The position numbers and the translations under genes were made by a program. Below are positions 16,426 through 26,544 of a stretch of 64,000 nt of DNA, piece after piece. Where the stretch lies: the NCBI RefSeq assembly GCF_907177275.1, contig NZ_CAJSLV010000058.1:9096-73095 (forward strand), given 5' to 3'. The notes under the pieces were generated by a model. The model did not search any database. It saw only the letters and a list, made by a program, of their open reading frames with translations, and was not told the origin of the DNA. The first letter of the stretch is position 1. Every line of letters starts with the position of its first letter. This DNA is from Actinacidiphila cocklensis (GTDB taxonomy: Bacteria; Actinomycetota; Actinomycetes; Streptomycetales; Streptomycetaceae).

Positions 16426-17337
16426 CTACCGCTCGTGGTAGCGGCTCGCGTCCGCGTAGACGATGCGCCCGAGTTCCTTGCCCAGATAGAGCCTGGGCTC
16501 TCCGGGCGGAAGGACCGGGGCCACCGTCTCGAAAACGCGGCGCAGCGCATCGCCCGTGTAGTCGTCGAGGTGCTCGGTGGCCTGCAGCCACACCGAACCG
16601 GTGGGCAGCTCCCGCACTTCGTGGAAGGCGCCGCTGACGCGCAGCGCGTCTGGGCCGCCGAGCCGACCGGCGAGCTCCGGTGCACACACCGTCACCCACG
16701 GGTACCCGCGCAGCACCTCGCGGCTCTGCGCGACTCCCACAAGAGGGTCACGCCCTAGGGCTTCCTCGAGCATCGTCGGGCCGTTCGGACGCCCGTCGTC
16801 CCCGAGACCGCCGAAGGTGACGGGTACGTCCTGCACCATTTCCCACATGAGCCGTCGGGCATCCTCGTCGGTCACCCGAGCGATCCGATTCCGCGGGCCA
16901 TGGGGGAAGTTCCCGAACTCGCATCCCAGCCGGACCAACGGGTTGTCTTCACTGACGGTTCGAACCGTGATATCAGCACGGTCCCCCTGCCTCGGATAGC
17001 CCTCCGAATCCAGTTCGATCATGTGCATCTCGACTCCTGCCGGGAACTTGGCGAACCCTTTCAGGAACGTCTCCCAGCCGCGCGTGGACCAGGCCCGCCG
17101 ACTCGTCACTCGTCCCCGCGCACTGGCCAGGCGCACCAATTCCGCCCACATGCTGCCGGGTTCTCCCCACGGCGCATCCCCGACCCCAGGCCGCGAACGC
17201 GGCAGGGAGACCTGGCCGTCGACCAGTCCCGCAATCACGTCGGCGAATAGCATTCCTGCAGCTGTTTCGAACCACCGCCTCGCCAGGGACGGCAGTTCAT
17301 CGGGTCCCACGCTGCCGTTGAGCTCGATACTCGTCAT
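16426..17337 (-). CDS. Probable immunity protein for the upstream Rhs toxin
   Basis: ATG 17337 is preceded by TTGGAGG at good spacing. The product is a soluble 303-residue protein without signal peptide or membrane segment. It is rich in Trp and charged residues (RRWFETAAGM; GWETFLKGFAKFPAGVEMHM; YPWVTVCAPELAGRLGG). I do not recognise a precise family; a relation to Imm52-type proteins is possible but unproven. It lies directly downstream of the Rhs gene on the same strand, 99 nt from the toxin stop, the standard place for the cognate immunity gene of a polymorphic toxin. A perfect hairpin lies between the two. Function is inferred from position. Confidence 0.55.
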   Translation of the reverse strand: MTSIELNGSVGPDELPSLARRWFETAAGMLFADVIAGLVDGQVSLPRSRPGVGDAPWGEPGSMWAELVRLASARGRVTSRRAWSTRGWETFLKGFAKFPAGVEMHMIELDSEGYPRQGDRADITVRTVSEDNPLVRLGCEFGNFPHGPRNRIARVTDEDARRLMWEMVQDVPVTFGGLGDDGRPNGPTMLEEALGRDPLVGVAQSREVLRGYPWVTVCAPELAGRLGGPDALRVSGAFHEVRELPTGSVWLQATEHLDDYTGDALRRVFETVAPVLPPGEPRLYLGKELGRIVYADASRYHER

Positions 17338-17360
17338 CGGCGCCTCCAACCTCTCGCACG

Positions 17361-17395
17361 CCTGCGGGGCGCGGCATCTCACCGCGCCCCGCAGG
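17361..17395 (-). terminator. Perfect 14-bp hairpin between Rhs toxin and immunity gene
   Basis: CCTGCGGGGCGCGG and its exact complement flank a 7-nt loop. It lies about 40 nt after the toxin stop and 24 nt before the immunity start, in the direction of transcription. It could terminate or attenuate the long Rhs transcript so that immunity has its own promoter, or act as an mRNA-stabilising stem. Confidence 0.55.
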
Positions 17396-17436
17396 GTGCT
17401 CCCTCAAACAGATCCTGTAAAACTACCTCACGCCGT

Positions 17437-20400
17437 TCACGGCATGATGGGGACCACTATCGGGCCGGGAAGCCCGGGGAGCTTGAATGGATTGTCCTCG
17501 GGGTTCGGCATCTTGATGTTCTCGTGCAACCAGTCCCTGAACTTGTCCATATTGGATTCGGGCTGTTCCTGGGGCTGTTCCTGCGGCTGCGGCACGGGTG
17601 CCGGTTTGGGTTGGGGTGTGGGGGTTCGCCGGTAGAGCACGATTCCGGTGGGCGGCGGCGAGATATGAGGTGCTGAGAAGATCAGATCGATACCGGCGGT
17701 GCGCCCGACTGGGACGGGGCCGATGGGCGGAAGATCCCATCCGAGCCGAGCGCTGTCTCCACGCGCCGTCATGGTGGTGATGTACAGGTCGATCTGGTCG
17801 TACGCCTCCTTCTCCGACGCCTCGGCCTTCACCTCCCACACGTACACATTGCCGTCCTTGGCGTGCAGCAAGATGTCCGGGTATCCGCAGACTTTGTCGT
17901 TCCCTTCGTTCTTCAGGCTGGCGCCCTTGACGCAGTTGAACATCTGCCGGGTGGTGAACGTCCCGCCGCCGGCCGCGTCGAATTCCGGCGTCCTCTTGAT
18001 GTTCGCGATGGTCGCGATGATCGCGGCCTTGTGTTCGGCGTTGTAGTCGAGCATCTGCTGGACGAATGCCTGCTTGGCCATCTTGCTGGCCCACCGGCTC
18101 ATCGCGGCAGCGAACTGCTTCATGCACTCGGCGTAGCAGTCGTCCGGGCGGTGGCCGTCGAGTTCGATGTTGGTGGTGGGGTTGCCGCCACCGAACGCGT
18201 AGCGGTTGCCCGTGAGAGGGCTGGTGGCGAGGTTCATGTCGGAGAGGGCGCCGTCGTACATGTCCCGGGTGGTGAAGCGGTTCAAGCCGGGGTCGTAGGT
18301 GCGGAAGCCCATGTCGTAGGTGCCGGAGGTCTGGTCCCAGCGTTTGGCGTTGAACCGGTAGGCGTTGTAGGGCTCCTGGGTGGGATCGCTGACGGATGGC
18401 TTGTCGATACCGGTGAATTCGGAGGTGTCGTTGTTGCCGTAGGCGGTGTAGCCGTAGGTGGCCTTGGTGTTGCCCGTGTCGTCGGTCAGGGTCTCGACGT
18501 CGGAGTGGCTGTCGTACCCGTAGTAAGCGTCGGAGGTGGTGCCGTCGGTGTTGTGGGTGACCTGGGAGAGGCGTTCGCCCCAGGGGCTGTACTGGTACGA
18601 CTTCGTTAGCTGGCCGGCGACTTGTTCGTCGAGTACCTGTGTCGACAAGCCGAGGTAGGCGTAGTCGGTGGTCTTGCCGTTCGTCGTCTCGGAGGTGGTG
18701 CGGTCGAGGGGGTCGAACCTATAGGTCGTGGTGGTGCTGGTGCCGCCGCTGCCGAGCTTGGTGTTCTTCACGACGTGGTCGAAACCGTCATAGGTGTCGC
18801 GCTCGATGACGGTGTCTGCGGAGGTGACGGTGTCCAGGCGTCCGTACGGGTCGTAGTTGTAGGCGGCGCCGGTGCCGCTGGTGGTGGAGGACAGCAGGCG
18901 GTTGCGGTCGTAGGTGAATCCGGTGGTCTTTCCGCCGACCGTCTGCGAGATCACGTTGGCGTTGTCGTCGTGAACGTACTTCTCGGTTTGCGCGCCGTTG
19001 CCGGTCTTGACGGTTTGTGAGAGGCGGTCGGCGGGGTCGTAGGTGTAGTCGGTGGTGGAGTTCAGGTACGCGGCGTGGGTGTCGGCGTTCTGCTTGCTGG
19101 CAACGTCCTCGGCCTTGTTTCCGTTCGGGTCCCAGCTCAGGGTGTGGCCGTCGACGAGGGTGCCGGCGGAGGTCTTCTCGGTCTGGGTGTGGACCTCGCC
19201 GGAGGGCCAGTAGGTGTAGTCGACGGTGTTGCCGTTGGCCTTGGTCTGCTGCAGTTGCTGGCCGCGCGCGGTGTACGTGTAGGAGGTGGTCTTCGGGCTG
19301 CTGTCCGTCACGGAGTCCGCGATATTGACCGACTGTACGAGTTCGCGCAGGTCGTAGGTGTAGGTGGAGTACTGGCCGGGATGGTCGACGGTGGCGGGCT
19401 GTCCGTCGGGGTCGTAGGTGTACGAGGTGTGGGTCTTCTCCGCACCGGACAGGGATTCCGTGACCTTGGCCGCCTGGTTCAGGCCGTTGTAGGCGATGCT
19501 GTAGCTGTCGGCCTCGGCGCCCGGCGACGCGTCGCCGATGCCGGTGAGGTTGCCGTTCGGATCGTAGGTGTAGGTGAACGCGGTCTTCTCGTTGTCGGTG
19601 TCCGCGGTGTTGTCTCGGACCAGCTTGACCGCGTCGGCGCTTACGGTGCCACCGGCGTTCTGGGCCAGCGAGATCGATGACGCGTTGCCCTGCTTGAAGG
19701 CGGCGGTTCCCAGCGAGACCCAGGTTCCGGTATTCGCGGTCTGGTCGACGGTCTTGGTCGTCGTGGTGCCGTCGTCGTGGTGAACGCTGTACACGGCGGC
19801 GGTGGACGCTCCCGTGGCCTTCGGGTACCGGGCGTACATCGTGTACGTGCCGTCCTGCGGAACGTTCAGGTTCCACGTGAAGGCGTCCGTGCCGGTGCCG
19901 GCTGCGTGCGCGCGGTAGTCGTAGCCCTGCTCCGTGGTGGGATCACCGGTGGTCGCGGTGGTCCAGGTGCCCGTGGCCGCGGTGTTCTGGGTATCGGAGT
20001 TGTCGGCCAGGACGACCTGCAGGCCGACCGGCACACCGTCGTCCGTGCGCGACGCCAGCTGCCCGTCCGGGTAGTAGCTCCAGCCCATGGTGCGGCTGGA
20101 GGAGCCCCCGGCGGCGGTGAGGGTCCGGCTCGTCTGCTGACCCGACTCGTTGTAGTCGTACGCGGTGATGATGTTCCACGGGTCGGTCGACGTCCTGGTC
20201 TGGCCGTCGTCCCAGTAGGTGTACGTGGTGTCGTTGCGGACCGTCTGGCCGTCGGAGGGAGGCGCAGAGACCTTGGAGACTCGTCCCGCGTCATCGTACG
20301 AGGAGTAGCTGGACACCGGCGTGTTGTACTTCGCGTCGTTCGGGTCGTAGGGCTGAATGCTCTGCTTGACCCGGTTCAGCTCGTCGTAGACAGACTGGGT

Positions 20401-23400
20401 GGTGAACGCGGTGGTCGCGCCCGCCGCGTTGGCCCGCGGCGAGATGACCTTGGTGGTGTTGCCGACCTGGTCGTACTCGTATGACGTAGTCCGATAGGAG
20501 GGCGTGCCTGCGGCGCCCTGGTACGGGGTCTGCTCGCTTGCCACCTTCCCGCGCTCGTCGTAGGTCACGAGTGCTTCGTTGCCGTCCGCGTCGGTGGCGC
20601 CGACCTGGAGTCCGTCCTTGTCGTACCGGATCTTCGAGGTCTTTCCGGCCGCGTCCGTGGTCTGGGTCGCGCGGTGGTCGAGGTCGTGGTCGGTCTTGGT
20701 CGCGTAGTCCCCGCTGTCGGCGGTGGCGTTCTTGGCCGGGTCGAGGAGGTACACGGTGTTGCCGACGTCGTCGTACTGATAACTGAGCTTGTCGCCTGCC
20801 GCGTTGACGACGTCGGTCAGTTCGCCGATGGCGTCGTAGGTGTTGGTGGTGACGTAGTCCGACAGGTCCGAAGTGGTCAGGACGCCCTTCGGCTCGGTGG
20901 TGGTTTTGAGTTCGCCGATCCGGTCGTACGTGTAGGCGGTGACCCGGTCAGGGTCTGCCGTGTGCTCCTTCGGCGCGGTCGCGGAGGTGACCTGGTCCGC
21001 ACTGTCGTAGACGGCCGTGCTGACAGCGCCGTTGGGAGCGGTCACCTGGACGACGTTGTCGTTGGCGTCGTAGACCGGTGCGGGGGTGGTGATGTAGATC
21101 CCGTTCGCCTGGTCCTTGGGCACCTTGTTCACCAGCGGCCGGCCGTAGACGTCGTAGGTCTGGGTCGTGGTGTGGGCGAGCTGGTCGGTGACCGAGAGAA
21201 CCTGGCCGAGGGTGTCGTAGGCCGTGGTGACCGGTTTGTTGTAGGGGGCGGGGCCGGTGGTGGTCCTCGGGTAGCCGTTGGGGTCGAAGTCGGTGTAGGT
21301 GGTGGTGTGCTGGTTGGCGTCGGTGGCGGTCTTCAGCTGCCCGTACTGGTCGTAGGTGTAGCTGGTGGTGTAGTCCCCGGCGGTCGCGGTGGAGACGCCC
21401 TTGGGGTCGGTGACCGTGGTGAGGTTGCCGAAGGTGTCGTAGCCGAAGAGTGACTGGCGGCCTTCGGGTGAGGTTTTGGTGTGCAGGTCGGCGCTGTAGC
21501 CGTCGAGGCGGGTCTGGTAGGTGTAGACGGTCGCGGGCCAGCCGTTCTTGACCGCTTCGGCGTCCTGGGTGGTGAGGGGGTAGCCGGTCTTGGGGTCGTA
21601 GGTCCACTTGGTGGTGGCGCCGTTGTCCTCGACCAGTTGCGTGACGTTGTTGTCCGCGTCCCAGGCCAGCTTGGTGACCTGGTTCTTGGCGTTGGTGGTC
21701 TGCACCGGGCGGGCGAAGTCGTCCGTCACGCTCGTCGTCGCGTGCTGCTCGGCGTCAGTGACGGTGGTGTCGGTGAACCCACTGTTGGACGCATCGGCCG
21801 CGTAGGTGAAGGACGTGCCGGTGGTGAGCCGGTCCGTGATGGTCTTGGCCCACCAGTGGTACTTCGGGTCGTCTCCGGTCTTGGGCGCGTAGTAGTCCAG
21901 GTGGGTGGCATGGGTGCGCGGGTCGTTGATCGTGACGAGCTTGACGTTCTTGGTGCCCTGCGTGGCGTCGTAGGTGAAGCCGAACACCTTCGGCTGGGAG
22001 GAGCCGGCGCCGTCGGTGAGCTGCGCCATCAGGCCTTGCGTGGTGTACAGGAACGTCACCTTGCGCGCTGGGTTGGTGCCGTCGCCGAGGGCGGTCATCG
22101 ACGCGAGGTGGTCGATGATCTTCGGGTTGGTCAGGTTGGTGCCGGACTGCACCTGGCCGCTGGCGTCGACGTAGGAGTACGCGTCACCCTTGTTGTAGTA
22201 GGTCAGGGTGAGGGTCTGCCGGCCGGTCGGGTCGGTGATGTACTGCAGGAACTTGACCGGCTTGTTGTTGGACTTGCGCGTGGCGTAGGTGAAGGTCTCG
22301 GTGTTGCCGTTCTTGTCGACGATCGACGTGGTGTAGCCGTCGCAGTCGTAGAAGAAGCGGGTGCCGTCCGGGCCGGTCATCGACCAGGCGTTCGGCGTGT
22401 TGTCCTTGTCGGGGGTGCAGTTGGCCGCGTTGTCGCCCTTGAGCAGGTAGTGGACGCCTGCCGGGGCTTTGAAGGTGCCGTCGGCCTGCTTGGTGAAGAC
22501 CGAGGAGGTGCCGTCTCCGTCGGTCAGGGTGACCGTCGTCGGGTTGGGGTTGGGGTGGAAGTCCAGTGCGGCCCCGAGGCGTACGGGTGCGGAGGCCTGG
22601 GCCGACCAGCCGGGGCCCATCACGGTGTCGGAGGTGTCCAGCGAGTTGTACGCGAACCGCACGAACGTGCCCAGTCCCCGGCCGGGGTTGGTGAACGCGT
22701 TGTAGGACCACACCGCGTTACCCGAGGCCAGGTTGTCCATCACGGTGGACCCGGCGCCGGTGTTCTTGCCCGCGTAGGAGTAGAACTTCTCCAGGCCGAT
22801 CCGGTCGGAGGTCGGGTCCTCGATCGTCTCGGCCTGGGTGAGTCCCGGGACGCCGCCGGCGGAGTTCCATGTGCTGGTGGTCTTGTTGTAGGCGTCCCAG
22901 GTCAGGGTGTACGCGGTCCGGGCGTTGGTGGGGTTGCCGGAGTCGGCGTTGGTCGGTGCCTTGACCTGCGCGTGGATTGTGGCGGTCTCGCCGGGTGAGA
23001 GGTCCTGTGGCAGCGCGGTCTGGATCTGGTTGCCGCCATTGGTGACGTCCGTCCCGTCCGGCAGCGTCCACCGGTAGGACAGCACCTCACTCGCCGCCGA
23101 CCAGGTGGTATTCGTGGTGTTGGTGACGGTGACGTCGACGTTGTAGGCCGTGGCCGGCGTCATCCGCGCCGGGGTTGTCGCCGCGTAGTACGTCGAGTCC
23201 GTCGTCGCGTCGACGTAGGTGACGTCGAGTTGCGGCCGCAGTTGCGGCTCGGAGGTCTCGGAGGACGCGAAGACCGTGCGTTCCTGCGCTCCCGTGGTGG
23301 TCGACTCGTTGGCGACCTTCAGCAGCAGGCCGTGGTTGGAGGTCGGTGTGGTGATCCAGCCCTGGGTCAGGGACGTGGCGTCCCACCAGTGCCGGACCGG

Positions 23401-26052
23401 GTCGTTGGTGATGGACGCCACGGTGTCCGAGACCGTGCCGGAGAAGTCACCGCCCGCGGTGGTCCAGGCGGTGGTGGAGGTGGCGTTGTTCCAGGTGGCG
23501 GTGGCTTCGTCGAAGTCCCGGTTCAGCCCGTGCAGTTCGTAGACCGCTTTGCCGCCACCGGTGTTGGTGGTGATCGTCGACCACGCCTGGAACTGCGCGC
23601 TGATGACGCGTGCGGTCGAAGGAAGTGAGGTGGTGGGGAACTTCAGCACCGCGCGGGTCGGACCGAAGGTGGTGGAGTTGTTGCCGACGGCCAGCCACTT
23701 CTGGTTCACGCCGTCGGAGGAGATGGTGTCGTGTGCGGTGGTGGGCTGGGCGGAGGACAGCGTGGTGTCGGTCTGCCCGGCCTGGATGATCTGCGTGGTC
23801 TGCCCGGCCTTCGGCAACTCCGCCAACTGCACGGGGCTGCCGATGACCTGCCCGCCCTTGGTCTTCACCGCGACCTCGTAGTACACGGCGTGGAACGGGT
23901 CGGTCGCATCGGCAGGGGTCGGTATCGCGGTGGTGTCCGTGAACGACGTGGTCCCCGAGGCAACGGGGGCGATCAGGGTCGCGGCCGAAGGTGTGAAGCC
24001 CTGGAACACCGACCGGTGCACCTGGTACTCCGCCAGGTCGTTCGCCGAGTTGCCCGTGGTGTTGGTGTACGCAGGCCACGACAGCTCCGCACCCGTCGCG
24101 TGGATCACGGTGGGCGAATTGAGCGTCACGCCCGGAGTGCCGTAGGTGATCGTCAGCTTGGGGTAGGTGGCGGTCTCGCCGCCGTACCCGAACTCCGAGG
24201 CCTCGTACCACGGGCCGCCCTGCCCCAGCGTCGCCTCGTCGGCCGCCTGGAGGACGAAGCCGTAGTTCGCAGCCGTGCCGTTGACCCACTTCTGCACCGT
24301 GTCGGTGACCGCGAAGTTGTGCCACTGGTCGTAGGAGCCGGCCGCCTTCGTCAGCGTCGTGCCCGGCTCCACTAGCCGCACCGCGTCCGCGATCACCGAC
24401 GTGGACGCCGACGCCGGACCGTCACCGAGGACGACCTTGCCCGCGGTGCCGGCCGCGAACGGCAGCGCAGTGCCGTTGTTCAGCGACCGCCACACACCGC
24501 CCGTACCCGCGGACTGGTCGACCGTCCCGCTGTACGTTCCGCCGTTGTACGTCACCGTGTACGGCGCGTTCGCCGCCCGGTCCGAGGCCGGAATCGAGTG
24601 CACATCCACCCGGTACGAACCGGCGGCGGGTACGGTCGGCTGCCAGGTGTACGTATCCCCGGCCACCGCGTCCTTGTTGTACGCGTAGTCGCCGTTGATC
24701 CCGTACTGCGTGTACGCGGTGTTCGTGGAATACGGCCACGAGCCCTTCGCTGCCGTGCCCGCATCTCCGTCGTCCAACTGGACTGTGGTGCCGGACAGTT
24801 CGCCTGACAGGGCGCTGGTGCTGTTCCACGTCGCGCTCGTGGCGTCCCACGACGTCGTGGCCCGGTGCGCCTCGATCACCACGCTGTTCGCGTTCGAGGT
24901 GTGCACCTGGTTGTAGTACACGCCCAACTGAGCCGACGTGATCTTCGTACCCGACGGGATCCCCGTCACCGGGAACCTCACCAGCGACCGCAGTTTGCCC
25001 GTCGCCGTGGTGCCGACCCCCAGCTGCCACGTGCCGTCGAGGTTCGTCGTCGGCTGCGTGGAGTCCACCATCACGTCCTGCGACGTCGACGGAGTGGGCG
25101 CCAGCACGATCGTCGGGTCCACCGACACGGGGAACCGCCGCCCCGGGGCCGACAGCCACGTGCTGTCCGGAGTCAGCCGGATCTGCCAGCCGGCCCCGTG
25201 CCGCACCAGCTTCTGCTGCACCGCGCCGTGGGTCAGGTCGCGCACCGCGCTGTCGGTGTTCGCCGGCGCCTGGAACATCACCGCGGCCGGGATCACCATC
25301 CGCGGCAGGCCCCGCTCGTCCCCGCCGTACAGCGCGATCGACCCGTCCGCCCGCTGCTTCGGCGTCAGGCCCTGCGTATCCAGGTCGAACGTGAACGACA
25401 CCGGCCCGGCCGGCTTGCCGGCCAGGACCAGGTTCTCCTTCACCGCCCCGCGACCCACCGTGTACGTCGCGTCCACACCCGGCAGCACACCCGAGTACGT
25501 GACCGCATCGCCCTTCGCCGACGGCTTCACCCCCGCCGCCGCACCCTCCAACCGCAGCGACACCGCATGCGAGGCATCCGCCTCGAACCGCACCAACTGG
25601 CCGCCAGTGCCACCGAAGTACGCGGCTGCCAGGTTCGAGGTGTTCGCCAGCCGGAAGTCCTTCCGCGCCGACGCGACCACGCTCGTGTCGATCGCCTTCC
25701 ACCCGCTGCCGGACTCGTACGACTCCGGCACCACCGACACCTCGGCCTGCGTCGTACCGTCCGACATCTGCCAGAACCGCGCCGACGACGTCCGCCGCCC
25801 CGCCAACTCCCGCACCCGATGCGCCGGAGCAGCCTTCTTGCCTGGCGGCAGCTTCTGCCGGTCCGCAATCGCCCCAGCAGGGCCGTTCACCGGATCCGGC
25901 GCATGATGCTCACGCGAGAACCCCCGCGGCGGCGCCGCCCCCGAACCCGCCTTCGCCGGCTCCGCGACCGCCGCCGGCACATAAGCCAGAGAAGCCAGAA
26001 GTGAACCAGCAGCCACCACCGTGGCCAACCGTCTGATCCGTCGTGCCCGCAT
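17437..26052 (-). CDS. Giant secreted Rhs/YD-repeat polymorphic toxin with PD-(D/E)XK-like C-terminus
   Basis: ATG 26052 follows GGGGAG at 7 nt, giving 2,871 residues. A signal peptide (RRIRRLATVVAAGSLLASLA, cleaved near VAEP) is followed by beta-rich modules. These include DNRLRE-like blocks (SAQLGVYYNQ; SAQFQAWSTI), a golvesin-like domain near residues 500-600 and another within the repeats. YD/Rhs repeats run from ~1230 to ~2500 (YDPNGNLTGIG, YTYDPDGQPATV), then the Rhs core end (MGFRTYDPGLNRFTTRDMYD; NRYAFGGGNPTTN). The last ~240 residues are unique: YPDILLHAKDGNVYVWEVKA has the PD...(E)xK layout of restriction-endonuclease-fold nucleases, followed by a Pro/Gln-rich tail. The Rhs shell encapsulates and the tail is the toxin (family knowledge). 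A probable immunity gene follows. Confidence 0.85.
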   Translation of the reverse strand: MRARRIRRLATVVAAGSLLASLAYVPAAVAEPAKAGSGAAPPRGFSREHHAPDPVNGPAGAIADRQKLPPGKKAAPAHRVRELAGRRTSSARFWQMSDGTTQAEVSVVPESYESGSGWKAIDTSVVASARKDFRLANTSNLAAAYFGGTGGQLVRFEADASHAVSLRLEGAAAGVKPSAKGDAVTYSGVLPGVDATYTVGRGAVKENLVLAGKPAGPVSFTFDLDTQGLTPKQRADGSIALYGGDERGLPRMVIPAAVMFQAPANTDSAVRDLTHGAVQQKLVRHGAGWQIRLTPDSTWLSAPGRRFPVSVDPTIVLAPTPSTSQDVMVDSTQPTTNLDGTWQLGVGTTATGKLRSLVRFPVTGIPSGTKITSAQLGVYYNQVHTSNANSVVIEAHRATTSWDATSATWNSTSALSGELSGTTVQLDDGDAGTAAKGSWPYSTNTAYTQYGINGDYAYNKDAVAGDTYTWQPTVPAAGSYRVDVHSIPASDRAANAPYTVTYNGGTYSGTVDQSAGTGGVWRSLNNGTALPFAAGTAGKVVLGDGPASASTSVIADAVRLVEPGTTLTKAAGSYDQWHNFAVTDTVQKWVNGTAANYGFVLQAADEATLGQGGPWYEASEFGYGGETATYPKLTITYGTPGVTLNSPTVIHATGAELSWPAYTNTTGNSANDLAEYQVHRSVFQGFTPSAATLIAPVASGTTSFTDTTAIPTPADATDPFHAVYYEVAVKTKGGQVIGSPVQLAELPKAGQTTQIIQAGQTDTTLSSAQPTTAHDTISSDGVNQKWLAVGNNSTTFGPTRAVLKFPTTSLPSTARVISAQFQAWSTITTNTGGGKAVYELHGLNRDFDEATATWNNATSTTAWTTAGGDFSGTVSDTVASITNDPVRHWWDATSLTQGWITTPTSNHGLLLKVANESTTTGAQERTVFASSETSEPQLRPQLDVTYVDATTDSTYYAATTPARMTPATAYNVDVTVTNTTNTTWSAASEVLSYRWTLPDGTDVTNGGNQIQTALPQDLSPGETATIHAQVKAPTNADSGNPTNARTAYTLTWDAYNKTTSTWNSAGGVPGLTQAETIEDPTSDRIGLEKFYSYAGKNTGAGSTVMDNLASGNAVWSYNAFTNPGRGLGTFVRFAYNSLDTSDTVMGPGWSAQASAPVRLGAALDFHPNPNPTTVTLTDGDGTSSVFTKQADGTFKAPAGVHYLLKGDNAANCTPDKDNTPNAWSMTGPDGTRFFYDCDGYTTSIVDKNGNTETFTYATRKSNNKPVKFLQYITDPTGRQTLTLTYYNKGDAYSYVDASGQVQSGTNLTNPKIIDHLASMTALGDGTNPARKVTFLYTTQGLMAQLTDGAGSSQPKVFGFTYDATQGTKNVKLVTINDPRTHATHLDYYAPKTGDDPKYHWWAKTITDRLTTGTSFTYAADASNSGFTDTTVTDAEQHATTSVTDDFARPVQTTNAKNQVTKLAWDADNNVTQLVEDNGATTKWTYDPKTGYPLTTQDAEAVKNGWPATVYTYQTRLDGYSADLHTKTSPEGRQSLFGYDTFGNLTTVTDPKGVSTATAGDYTTSYTYDQYGQLKTATDANQHTTTYTDFDPNGYPRTTTGPAPYNKPVTTAYDTLGQVLSVTDQLAHTTTQTYDVYGRPLVNKVPKDQANGIYITTPAPVYDANDNVVQVTAPNGAVSTAVYDSADQVTSATAPKEHTADPDRVTAYTYDRIGELKTTTEPKGVLTTSDLSDYVTTNTYDAIGELTDVVNAAGDKLSYQYDDVGNTVYLLDPAKNATADSGDYATKTDHDLDHRATQTTDAAGKTSKIRYDKDGLQVGATDADGNEALVTYDERGKVASEQTPYQGAAGTPSYRTTSYEYDQVGNTTKVISPRANAAGATTAFTTQSVYDELNRVKQSIQPYDPNDAKYNTPVSSYSSYDDAGRVSKVSAPPSDGQTVRNDTTYTYWDDGQTRTSTDPWNIITAYDYNESGQQTSRTLTAAGGSSSRTMGWSYYPDGQLASRTDDGVPVGLQVVLADNSDTQNTAATGTWTTATTGDPTTEQGYDYRAHAAGTGTDAFTWNLNVPQDGTYTMYARYPKATGASTAAVYSVHHDDGTTTTKTVDQTANTGTWVSLGTAAFKQGNASSISLAQNAGGTVSADAVKLVRDNTADTDNEKTAFTYTYDPNGNLTGIGDASPGAEADSYSIAYNGLNQAAKVTESLSGAEKTHTSYTYDPDGQPATVDHPGQYSTYTYDLRELVQSVNIADSVTDSSPKTTSYTYTARGQQLQQTKANGNTVDYTYWPSGEVHTQTEKTSAGTLVDGHTLSWDPNGNKAEDVASKQNADTHAAYLNSTTDYTYDPADRLSQTVKTGNGAQTEKYVHDDNANVISQTVGGKTTGFTYDRNRLLSSTTSGTGAAYNYDPYGRLDTVTSADTVIERDTYDGFDHVVKNTKLGSGGTSTTTTYRFDPLDRTTSETTNGKTTDYAYLGLSTQVLDEQVAGQLTKSYQYSPWGERLSQVTHNTDGTTSDAYYGYDSHSDVETLTDDTGNTKATYGYTAYGNNDTSEFTGIDKPSVSDPTQEPYNAYRFNAKRWDQTSGTYDMGFRTYDPGLNRFTTRDMYDGALSDMNLATSPLTGNRYAFGGGNPTTNIELDGHRPDDCYAECMKQFAAAMSRWASKMAKQAFVQQMLDYNAEHKAAIIATIANIKRTPEFDAAGGGTFTTRQMFNCVKGASLKNEGNDKVCGYPDILLHAKDGNVYVWEVKAEASEKEAYDQIDLYITTMTARGDSARLGWDLPPIGPVPVGRTAGIDLIFSAPHISPPPTGIVLYRRTPTPQPKPAPVPQPQEQPQEQPESNMDKFRDWLHENIKMPNPEDNPFKLPGLPGPIVVPIMP

Positions 26053-26544
26053 AACCAGTCTCCCCAATCTCGACCAGTAAAAAGGCAGCCGGAACCCAGC
26101 CATGCGGAAAAGCACACGCACCGGTAAACACCGATGGCGTAAATGCGCCGCACGACCAGGAAGCACCCGCGGTGGAGCCACGGATCCTCGACCGACCCGG
26201 GAGTCAACGTGCTTGACGGCTCGCGGTCAACTCCATACCCATCAAGGCTGAGATGCCATCAAAACCCTGCACGCCACAGGCGCGTTTACACCCTTTTGCC
26301 GGATCACTCCCCATCTGCGGAAGCGTCGGAGATCCGCCTCCGCATCCCGTGGTCGACAATTCATTGCGAAATCTTGAACCTCACAGCGAGTGCCCGATTC
26401 GGAATCATTCACTCCGGAGATCTCATTCGCGCATTACCGCCGAGGAATGTCTCATTCCCGTGTCCTGGGTGCAGAAGAACCGTCGATGCAGGTATAAGTG
26501 AGCCGGCCAGCAACTCGGAGCGGTCCTACAGGAAAGGAAGATCC
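26053..26544. other. Divergent intergenic region, Rhs versus MmpS-like gene
   Basis: This 492-bp region is noticeably richer in A+T than its neighbours. Short open frames here look unnatural. It should hold the promoter of the giant Rhs gene (leftward) and of the MmpS-like gene (rightward). I found no clear -35/-10 pair or strong palindrome. Confidence 0.4.

Noticed and set aside
17437-26052. The tandem Rhs repeats as a satellite or CRISPR-like array
   Set aside because: Repeats are degenerate at DNA level and encode YD motifs in one continuous frame. No regular repeat-spacer pattern exists anywhere in the window.
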